DNA of 64,000 nucleotides from NCBI RefSeq assembly GCF_003265705.1, contig NW_020312936.1:375577-439576 (forward strand). Reading direction: 5' to 3'. This document shows positions 56,761-64,000 of the stretch, in pieces; within the stretch, counting starts at the first letter, position 1, and each line of letters opens with the position of its first letter. Made by a program: the position numbers and the translations under genes. The notes under the pieces are model-generated. The model saw only the letters and a list, made by a program, of their open reading frames with translations, was not told the origin of the DNA and made no database searches. The DNA is from Callorhinus ursinus (lineage: Eukaryota; Chordata; Mammalia; Carnivora; Otariidae).

Positions 56761-56769
56761 CTAAGGTCT

Positions 56770-58380
56770 TAGAGTAGCTAACCTATGTTCATTTAGTTTT
56801 ATGATGAGAAACCAGTCACTTTCCCGACTTGAGAGCTTTCAAGAAAATTAAGCTCTTTATTTTGAGCATGTTGTAGATGCAAAAAAAAAAAAAAATGCGA
56901 TCACCTCCATATTTTCCCCAAATTCTCAACACTATTCTGCAGATGGCACCATATGTTCTATTTTATAAACTCTGTTTTCTTTAGTTAAGGTGTTTTTGTT
57001 TAAATGCTAAGTAGTAATTGCTACCTGAGATCTTAAAAGATAAAGCCCCCTTTTCTTATAGGGGCTTTGTATTTTCAAAATCAGGGAAGGGGATATATGG
57101 ACACGTATAGCTAAAAATACAGAAAGAAAAAGAATGGGAAGCAAACAATCCCTCATTACGCCTATGTGCCACTGGATTTCCCCCCTCTTCTTAAGGCGTT
57201 CCAGTCCCTCTGTCAACCAATGTTGAAGTGGCTGTCCCTGCCAATTATCTGTCACTGCTTCATGTCATTCTTAAAAAGACTAGCAAACTTTATAAGTGAC
57301 ATTGTAACTTCAATCAAGTTGCACTTCTGCCACAGTGGAAAGTATTTTTGAAAACTTATGCATCCTTCGTAGGCTCTTTGAGACCTTAATTGCCTAGAAT
57401 GTCACTTGATCTATAAACTTCCTGCAAGTGGTTCCACCTGAAAGGAAGTCTGCGTGAGCATGAGGAGCATCTTCTTTCATAAGACATTTTTAAACAAGTT
57501 CTAAAATCTTGCCTGGGACACACTGTTATGCGATACTGAGAACGACCTCTTACCGTGGTCTGTTGACTTATTTTCTGATATTCCAGTCACTTGGCAGAGG
57601 CCACACAGAACCCCATGGTAGTCACTACACAGACTTTGAAGGCAGGTGGGTTTACAATCGTAGATTTCCTTTACACCCATCTTGTGCCCCCAGGTGCCTG
57701 GCATCAACCCCGTTAGCCTTGGGTTCCACTCTGCAGAACTGAAGAGTGGAAGTGCCTGACTCATAAGGGGATGGTGGCAAGTGCAGATGTACTTCATACT
57801 TGGAACATGGGCACTCAGTCCCCAGCCACCGTCCTCCCTTGGATGCCTGTCTCTGGGGAAACTTGAAGGGATACCTCCTAGGGAGCCCAAAACATGAAAC
57901 TCTGAGTACAAGTCATAGGTGTAGTGATGAAAAAAACCCTGGCTATTGCTACCAAGTCTTGATTTAAAAGATTCTGTTTGCTGTCTTTACATAATAGGCA
58001 TCCTTGTCAAACTACGTGTGCTACATACCCTTTGTCTCTCTTTCTGTCTCTCCTCACCCCTTCCTTCTAACATTCCTTCCTTCCTGTCTTTCAAGAGACG
58101 CTCAGCTAGAAGGTGCCAGAAGGTGGGCATACCAATATGCCATTTCTGGCTGGTCTTTGTCACGCACCGGGCAGCTCTGTCACAGCATTTCATGGCCATC
58201 CTATTACTTTCTCTGATCGAATGACACTAAACCTGCACTTTTGTTTCCCTCTTAGGGAAGGGCTGATTCCAAGCCTAATAGCAGCTATTAACATTCTCAT
58301 TCAAGGCCCTTTTAAAATGTGGGAATAGCTTTGAGATTAATTTCTTTTAAAGCAAACTTGAACTAGCTTTTCTATTGATG
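56770..58380. other. unrecognised sequence
   Basis: 1.6 kb without a gene I can support. A 136-codon minus-strand frame at 57501-57911 is among the longest here that is not low-complexity, but it has no recognisable domain, no clear exon signals and overlapping frames. A 15-base A run lies at 56881-56895. Confidence 0.4.
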
Positions 58381-58384
58381 CTAT

Positions 58385-58470
58385 GAAGAGGAAAATAGTC
58401 TTGCCCAAGGTCGATAAAGAATTGAAAAGTGAGGTTAATAATAAAAGCAGAATTAGAAGCGGTTTCAGTG
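58385..58470 (-). mobile_element. MIR fragment
   Basis: GAAGAGGAAAATAGTCTTGCCCAAGGTCG and AAGCAGAATTAGAAGCG match the reverse MIR core. Confidence 0.5.
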
Positions 58471-58790
58471 GTGATATGTCATGTGCAAGCCTATAAAATA
58501 AATAGCAATTATCACATTAGAAAAATGAGTCTCTTGGAATGGGAGCTGTTTCTGACAACTCTATCTATGTACCACTCTCCTCAGTATCTCAGTATAACTC
58601 AGTGATCTCTATTTCTAAGTCATTCCCACCAAGCACAAATATCCTGACAAATATCCTTGAGCCCCTTATTTTGGACCTGCTTATTTGTTCCAGAGTTCAC
58701 ATGTAGTGGTAAACTTCATATCTGTAGTAAAACTGTAGTCCTCCAAGTAGGGCAAGCCTCCTATTATTTTTTTTTAAGATTTTATTTATT

Positions 58791-58920
58791 GGGGCTACTG
58801 GGTGGCTCAGTCATTAAGTGTCTGCCTTCGACTTGGGTCGTGATCCCAGGGTTCTCAGCAAGAAGCCCGCTTCTTCTCCCTCTGCCACTCCCCCTACTTG
58901 TGTTCCCTCTAAATAAATAA
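58791..58920 (+). mobile_element. CAN-SINE nested head-on in a SINE
   Basis: Plus-strand element GGGGCTACTGGGTGGCTCAG to CTAAATAAATAA. The segment between CCCAGGGTTCTC and AGCAAGAAGCCC is deleted, and the poly(A) is nearly absent. ATTTATT at 58784-58790 and 58921-58927 may be its target duplication. The two elements face opposite ways, so the locus is an inverted SINE pair. Confidence 0.88.
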
Positions 58921-59031
58921 ATTTATTTGACACAGAGAGCGAGAGAGCACAAGCACGGAGAGCGGCAGGCAGAGGGAGAGGGAGAAGCAGACTCCCTGCT
59001 GAGCAGAGAGCCCAGCATGTGGCTTGATCCT

Positions 59032-59071
59032 AGGACCCCGGGATCATGACCAGGACCCCGGGATCATGACC
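59032..59071. repeat. 20-bp exact tandem duplication in SINE
   Basis: AGGACCCCGGGATCATGACC occurs at 59032-59051 and again at 59052-59071. Other SINE copies in the window have this box-B segment once. Confidence 0.95.
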
Positions 59072-59574
59072 TGAGCTGAGAGCAGACGTTTAAACCAGCT
59101 GAGCCACCCAGGCGTCCCTGACATGCCTCCTATTACAGAAAGTCTTCTACCCAAGCTCCGTTTCCACTGGATGTCCTGGTGTCATAATGGGCACCTCTGG
59201 ACAGACCCCTGTGAGTGTTAGCCATAATACAAATATAAGCCTTCTTATGAATAATGTGACTGCACCAACGTCTCAAGGACATATCATCAGTAAAGATACA
59301 ACAGTTTTCCAGTGCTCAGAGACAAGTTTGCCCCAAATGTGTTTGCTTAATTGAATACTATCTACAGAGCAATTGGTTTGGCAGATGGTTAGATGAGAAC
59401 AGTGAAAGGGAAGTTTGGCAGTTGACACTTGTGAAAATTGCAGTTGTCATTATAGGCTTTATGTTCACCTGGGCATATCTGGAGGCCATTGGAGCAATCA
59501 TATCTGGGACTTAATTATATGGTGGACCAAGAAGCGTTTCTGGGAAAGCTCATTCTAGTGGAAGCAGTAGAGTC

Positions 59575-59760
59575 TAGAACAATGGTCTCAAAGTGCTGTT
59601 CCCGGACCAACAACATCAGCATGACCTGTGTACTCATTCAAGCCAAGTTCTCAGGCTCCAGTCAAGACCTATTGAATCAGAAATCTGGGGAACTAGGCCT
59701 GGAAATCTGTTTTAATCAGCTCTCCTTGTGATATTGCTGTGCACTAAATTTCAAGAGCTA
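59575..59760 (-). mobile_element. MER5A-like hAT element
   Basis: AATGGTCTCAAAGTGCTGTTCCCGGACCAACAACATCAGC, TTCTCAGGCTCCAGTCAAGACC, TATTGAATCAGAAATCTGGGG, GCCTGGAAATCTGTTTTAATCAGC follow MER5A in reverse, a short non-autonomous hAT-Charlie element. Confidence 0.85.
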
Positions 59761-59770
59761 AGCTTAGTGC

Positions 59771-59830
59771 AATGCTTCTCAAATATGACTATATTCTTAA
59801 ATTACATGGGGAGGTTTGAAAGTAATCATA
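59771..59830 (+). mobile_element. MER5/MER20-like fragment
   Basis: AATGCTTCTCAAATATGAC and TTACATGGGGAGGTTTG look like the left part of a second hAT-type MER element next to the first. Confidence 0.5.
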
Positions 59831-59934
59831 ATTAAGTGGAAATATCTGGAGACAGCATAGAGATTCATTTGGTTTTGTTTGTCTGAGATGTTAATTCTGA
59901 ACTTTCAGCCACCATCCTCTTCGTAGAATACTTA

Positions 59935-60150
59935 ATATTTCTTAACACGTTATGAGTCAGACACAGAGTAATTGTTTTGCAAGCCTATCACACCTTTATG
60001 ACATCGATACTAACCCTGTTTTGCAGAGGAGGAAACTGAGGCACACACAAATTAAGCAGCTTTCTCAAAATCACTGTGTGACAAAGTGGTGGAGCCAGTA
60101 TTGGAACTTGCCTCCTCCAGCTCTGAGCCTGCACTCTGATCCACTCTTTG
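59935..60150 (-). mobile_element. MIR SINE relic
   Basis: CCTGTTTTGCAGAGGAGGAAACTGAGGC, AATTAAGCAGCTTTCTCAAAATCACTG, GGAGCCAGTATTGGAACTTG, GCACTCTGATCCACTC: well-kept reverse MIR. Confidence 0.9.
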
Positions 60151-60154
60151 GCAT

Positions 60155-60860
60155 CAATCTAAACACACAGCAAGTAACCAGCACAAATTGGTTCTTTTCC
60201 TTCCTGCCAACACATCAAGGTACATTTCTCTTCCTACTTTCTTATTCTTTAGTGGAAAAACATTGAGCTGATGGATTTTCTTTGTAACTCTGCTTTGTAG
60301 GAACTAATCACTTCTCCTGTCTACCCGGCCCTACCCCCTGAAAAGAAAGAGATTATTTTTAGAAGGGAAGGAGGGAGGAGAAGGGACAGTGTGATTTCAT
60401 GAAAGACCTTAGGGTTTCTGGATTTCAAATGTAAATGAAATTAAAAAAGAAAAAGAAATTTTATTGGTATTCTATTCATTATAGCCTGCCCTATAATCTT
60501 TTCTAGGTTCTTTTTCCCCTTCCTCACTAACCTTTCTTTAAAATTTTTATTATGAGGTATAACCATCATAATTTGCAGCTAGGAAACAGCCTTAATGTGA
60601 GCAGAAAAATATTACTCTATTTGAAAATATCTCTTTGGTAACATTTTAAGTAAGTAATTGGCAGCAGTGATAGAAGCACGACAAACAGGGTGGTATTTCT
60701 ATCCTTGTCCTGCTGCAAATATATTTTACCTACAGCCTACAGAGGGCTGTTGAGACTCTGCCACTGAAGCCTTAGGACTGGGCTCAAAAGAATTAGTCAG
60801 TGAGGCTGATCTAAAAGAGCAGTGTAAGGAAGAAGCAGTCCTCTTTATGTTTATCCTAGG
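60155..60860. other. unrecognised sequence
   Basis: No gene or named repeat; short purine runs at 60360-60390. Confidence 0.4.
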
Positions 60861-60869
60861 AAAACATAA

Positions 60870-61080
60870 AATCGATTGAGTGTTTGCAGTGTGTCATACA
60901 CTCTTCCATGCCTCTGCCACATAGCATCTCATTTGATCCCACTGAAACACCATGAGGATAGTTATTATATTCCCATTCTAAAGAAAGTTAAATAGTTTCC
61001 CCAGGGTCATTCAGTAAAGTGACAGAGATAGGAGTTACACCCAAAGAGTTTGCCTTCAGAAACTGGGCTTTCTTCTATAT
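60870..61080 (-). mobile_element. MIR SINE relic
   Basis: GAGTGTTTGCAGTGTGTCATACAC, CTCATTTGATCCCACTG, CCATGAGGATAGTTATTATATTCCC, TCCCCAGGGTCATTCAGTAAAG, GGAGTTACACCCAAAG: reverse MIR, near full length. Confidence 0.82.
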
Positions 61081-61084
61081 TGTA

Positions 61085-61600
61085 TAGGCTTCTTGAATAT
61101 CATTTTCTAGAAAACTCTATTTTGCTTCTAATCTTTTCCTTCCCTTAGTTAACAACAGTTTTTGAGTAGGTATCCTGGGAATTCAAGGGAAATTTGCAAT
61201 TATACATATCTTGAAGGAATTCCTAACATTTCACTTAACCTACTGAAATTTGTCCTCTACCACACTGCAAATAAACTGTAAGTTATAGTCAGTGTTGAAT
61301 ACACATTTTTCTAATGAATATATGTACAAATGAATACATGAAGCCAACCTGGGAGCAATGGACATATAATGGACATACACAGCTAACACATATGCTAATG
61401 ATCTCAGCACAGACTATTAACTATTCCTCCAAATCCATTCCTCTCCTCTTCCTTAGTAAAGGAAGCCCTGATATTTGCCTATACTAGTGATAACCAGGAA
61501 TTCAATTACATTTCCTACTCACCTCTATAATGGGGTATAACTATGTTGCTCCTTTCCGTTAAATTAATATTAAATGTAGTTGTATATAGAATTTCCAAGA
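61085..61600. other. unrecognised sequence
   Basis: No gene or named repeat. Confidence 0.4.
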
Positions 61601-61604
61601 GTTG

Positions 61605-61865
61605 TCCTTGTAGAGAGGTAGCCTACTCTTCTGTATGCCTTCCTCCTTAATGCAGACACGATGGCTGGAGTTCAAGGGGCTGTCTTGGACCGTGAGGTGA
61701 CTTATTAAAAATTGCAAAGCAGCAACCTGTGAGGATCCTGATGGTCATGAAGCTCTCTAATCTCCTCTATGTGGGATTGTGTGAGAGAAATAAATTCCCA
61801 TCTTGTTCAAGCCATGGCTGTCTGTGTTTTCCTGTCATAAGCAGCTAGTCTAACCTTAATGATTC
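61605..61865 (+). mobile_element. MaLR/ERV-like LTR 3' part
   Basis: ACGATGGCTGGAGTTCAAGGGGC, GTCTTGGACCGTGAGGTGAC, ATGGTCATGAAGCTCTC, GTGTGAGAGAAATAAATTCCC (AATAAA), TCTTGTTCAAGCCATGGC, TGTCATAAGCAGCTAGTC matches the polyadenylation-end half of an old mammalian LTR. Left border uncertain. Confidence 0.6.
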
Positions 61866-62114
61866 AGAATTAAGAAACAAATATACATAATGTTACAGGA
61901 AGACAGATCAGGGAGCACCTAATTTAAAAGATGGCTGGGAATTAGGAAGGATTTCCAAGAGGTGGGGCAGAAACTTGAGGAATGTGTAGGAGTTTACGAG
62001 CATCCAGGGTAAGGATATTCTTTCAGGAACTAAGATCATATTTCTAGGATTCAGTAGTTATATCTGTCTCCAGGCTGCTTCCAGTGGTGATTTTGGACGC
62101 ATAGTATCCATTAA

Positions 62115-62200
62115 AGATTCATTCACTAAATATTTACTGGGCATCCAATGAAGCAGACACAGATTCTGTGTTCAGCAGAAGCTCACTGTCCTTCACTCAC
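62115..62200. mobile_element. L2-like fragment
   Basis: AAAGATTCATTCACTAAATATTTACTGGGC and GCAGAAGCTCACTGTCC fit the common L2-like end. Confidence 0.5.
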
Positions 62201-62289
62201 TGGGACCAGTCTACCTCTCTAGCCTTGCATCCTGCTACTGAGTGGACTTGCATTTTATATGTATTTAATATATTAGGAGAATGACTTTT

Positions 62290-62481
62290 TTTTTTTTTTT
62301 AAAGATTTTATTTCTTTATTTGAAAGAGACAGAGTGAGAGAGAAAGCATGAGCAGGGGGAGGGGGAGATGCAGGCTCCTCTGCTGAGCAGGGAGCCTGAT
62401 GTGGGACTCGATCCCAGGACCCTGGGATCATGACCTGAGCTGAAGGCTGTCGCTTAACTGACTGAGCCACTCAGACATCCC
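62290..62481 (-). mobile_element. CAN-SINE with exact duplication
   Basis: Minus-strand element with a continuous T run at its tail. The head end is mutated (CCACTCAGACATCCC). Exact 16-bp target-site duplication TAGGAGAATGACTTTT at 62274-62289 and 62482-62497. Confidence 0.96.
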
Positions 62482-62759
62482 TAGGAGAATGACTTTTAAT
62501 ACATCATGCTTGTTTCACATCCATGCTGTTGCACTTATCCAGAATTCTTCTTTCCAGCTGCAAGTTCTGTCCCTCTTTGCCTCCTCCTTCTCTTCCTCCT
62601 TATCTTCACTTTTCTTCCCTTCCCAGATAATTCAGGTGAGATGGAGGAAGGTAGGTGTGCGTGCCAGGTCTAAGGTTGCTGTATGGTCCAGAACAGCTTG
62701 TCAGAGTCTAATCAGGTAGAGAAGGACATAAAAATGAGTCTGGAGCATCAAATATAAGG

Positions 62760-63570
62760 AAGTAAAGAGTTACTAAGGGATGTTGGGGCATTTCAAAAGA
62801 ACATAGAAGTCTCATTGTAGGGGCTCTGACCCATCTGGGAAAACTTGAGACTCAAAATAGCCAATAATAATAACAAATTGCAAGCTGTTGAATAAAATAT
62901 GAAATAACAAATCTATACTCGTATTTAAATGAATGAATATATTGAAAGTTTTATCAGGGTGCCTGGGTGCCTCAGTCGTTAAGCGTCTGCCTTCGGCTCA
63001 AGTCATGGTCCCAGGGCCCTGGGATCGAGCCCCGCATCGGGCTCCCTGCTCGGCAGGAAGCCTGCTTCTCCCTCTCCCACTCCCCCTGCTTGTGTTCCCT
63101 CTCTCGCTGTTTCTCTCTCTGTCAAATAAGTATACAAAATCTTTAAAAAAAATTTAAAAAAGAAAGTTTTATCAGAATTGGATTATGTATATAGTTTCAA
63201 AGTAGCTCCCCATAAAATACTTGTCATTTGTAAAGGAAAACTGAATACTTCACAATGGGAAAACCTGCTGGACACTGTTTATATCAAGTGTTCCAAGTGT
63301 GGACATCAGCCTATCATGGGACGGAGAGAATCTGGGCATCATGTGATGAGGTGCAGTGAGAACAGTGCACCAATTTTGTAGGGTTCTTGCCACAGATGCA
63401 CAGCCTGAATCTGATCATAATAAATTATCATATAAGTTCAGATTGAGGGATGTTCTCCAATGTAACTGGCTTGGAATCTTCAAAAGCAGTAAGGCCATCA
63501 AAGGGCAAGGGAAGATATAAGAATGCTTTTGGGTTAAAGGAAAATAAAGAGACACAAGAACTGAAATCTA
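62760..63570 (+). mobile_element. L1M-type 3' UTR, interrupted twice
   Basis: Old L1 3'-UTR text on the plus strand: CACAATGGGAAAACCTGCTGG, CATGTGATGAGGTGCAGTGAG, CACCAATTTTGTAGGGTTCTTGCC, CAGCCTGAATCTGATCATAATAAA, GATTGAGGGATGTTCTCC, GTTAAAGGAAAATAAAGAGACAC. A SINE splits it (62958-63161), and it stops abruptly where the carnivore L1 begins at about 63571. Left border uncertain. Confidence 0.75.
62958..63161 (+). mobile_element. CAN-SINE with exact duplication
   Basis: Well-kept element with GGATCGAGCCCCGCATCGGGC and CCACTCCCCCTGCTTGTGTTCC. Tail AAATAAGTATACAAAATC. Exact 14-bp target-site duplication GAAAGTTTTATCAG at 62944-62957 and 63162-63175. Confidence 0.97.
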
Positions 63571-64000
63571 GAGGAGGAGCGAGATGGCGGAGGAGTAGGA
63601 GACCTAAATCTCATCTGGTCCCAGGAATGCAGCTGGATAGGGATCAAACCATTCTGAACACATACAGACTCAACAGGAGATCGAAGAAAAGAAGAGCGGC
63701 AAGTCTCTGAACAGAAAAGTGACCACTTTCTGGAAGGTAGGACATGTGGAGAAGTGAATCTGAGGCACTATTTGGGAAGATAGACCGTGGGGGAGGGGGC
63801 CGGCTACCGGCAAGTGATAGCAGAGCACAAAATCAGAACTTTTAAGAAGTCTGCTCAACTGAGGGATGTCACTCCAGTGGCTAAGCAGGGGGTGGAAGCC
63901 TTGCTGGGACAGTGTGGTCTCAGGACCCTCGGGGTCACAGAAAGACCGGGGGTGCCTCTGTGCGGCAGAGCTCCCAGGTATCGGAGCGGGGAAGCCGGCT
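63571..64000 (+). mobile_element. carnivore L1 5' UTR, cut by window edge
   Basis: Starts GAGGAGGAGCGAGATGGCGG and continues GGAGTAGGAGACCTAAATC, CTGGTCCCAGGAATGCAGC, GATCGAAGAAAAGAAGAGC, CACTTTCTGGAAGGTAGGAC, TGGCTAAGCAGGGGGTGGAAGC, GTGTGGTCTCAGGACCC, ATCGGAGCGGGGAAGCCGGCT. This is the 5' UTR of modern carnivore L1s, here from its first bases. It is markedly richer in GC and CpG than the neighbourhood. Such a 5' UTR acts as the internal Pol II promoter for the two L1 proteins. The element runs on beyond base 64000, so whether it is full length or coding cannot be seen. It lies in, and on the same strand as, an older L1 3' UTR. Confidence 0.88.
63581..63590 (+). promoter_or_regulatory. YY1-like motif at L1 start
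   Basis: GAGATGGCGG, about 11 bases after the first base of the L1, matches the core ATGGCGG of YY1 sites. In human L1 a YY1 site near the start directs accurate initiation; a similar role here is inference by position. Confidence 0.55.

Larger units (their letters stand above)
58767..59118 (-). mobile_element. CAN-SINE split by an opposite-strand SINE
   Basis: Minus-strand element: T run and AAGATTTTATTTATT (58767-58790), resuming at 58921 ATTTATTTGACACAGAG and ending CCACCCAGGCGTCCC. Flanks 58751-58766 and 59120-59135 agree at 14 of 16 bases (ending GCCTCCTATTA). Inside it, a 20-bp unit is duplicated in tandem at 59032-59071. Confidence 0.9.

Noticed and set aside
57501..57911. 136-codon minus-strand frame
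   Set aside because: No known domain, overlapping frames on the other strand and no exon signals that I could trust. Not excluded, but unsupported.
57946..58224. Processed pseudogene
   Set aside because: The 92-codon frame has no match I recognise and no poly(A) or duplication around it.

Overview
The window looks like gene-free nuclear DNA (intergenic or deep intronic) from a caniform carnivore. The main evidence is a set of 22 tRNA-derived CAN-SINEs with the head GGGCGCCTGGGTGGCTCAG and the tail (AATAAA)n/A-n, spread over both strands. Their left-end sequence (TTAAGCG/CTGCCTTCGGCTCAGGTCATGATC) is the type I associate with bears, pinnipeds and mustelids, and it is unlike the canid SINEC_Cf head. 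Carnivore-type L1 3' ends and one carnivore L1 5' UTR agree with this. The species cannot be fixed from sequence alone. I found no protein-coding gene, exon, tRNA, rRNA or ncRNA gene that I can support; the open reading frames are short and come from repeats, low-complexity tracts or chance.

Layout. 0-10 kb: a SINE inside an older SINE (218-572); a solo-type ERV LTR inside an L1 3' end (2286-3035); (TA)n tracts; an L1 relic split by a SINE (6280-7370); an MLT1 LTR split by a SINE plus a grown purine microsatellite (7770-8633); and a 100-N assembly gap inside a GGAA tract (9759-9858). 10-20 kb: an MLT1 LTR, MIR and L2 relics, one SINE and long stretches of unrecognised sequence. 20-30.7 kb is the densest old-retrovirus zone: an LTR on the minus strand (20142-20882), an MLT1 LTR (21566-22064), a decayed ERVL-type integrase region (about 22085-23300), a second copy of the first LTR family on the plus strand (27302-28031), and an old L1 ORF1/ORF2 junction (about 29690-30682). 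30.7-42.3 kb: many SINEs, MIR/L2 relics, AT-rich satellite-like DNA (35 kb) and a G-rich polypurine minisatellite (39610-39930). 42-56 kb: an L1 ORF2 tail, two short recent L1 3'-end insertions with perfect target-site duplications (41165, 48891), an old L1 end, and a hAT-type MER element. 56-64 kb: more SINEs, including a second nested pair, MIR/MER5 relics, an L1M 3' UTR, and inserted in it the 5' end of a carnivore L1 that runs off the right edge at base 64000.

Nothing here forms a pathway or operon. The biology is the insertion history: old MIR/L2/MER5/MLT1/ERVL relics hit later by L1s and then by CAN-SINEs, whose target-site duplications are often still exact. No previously undescribed system was found. 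The items most worth a second look are the L1 5' UTR at the right edge, the ERV cluster at 20-28 kb, the nested SINEs, and the non-B-DNA-prone tracts.
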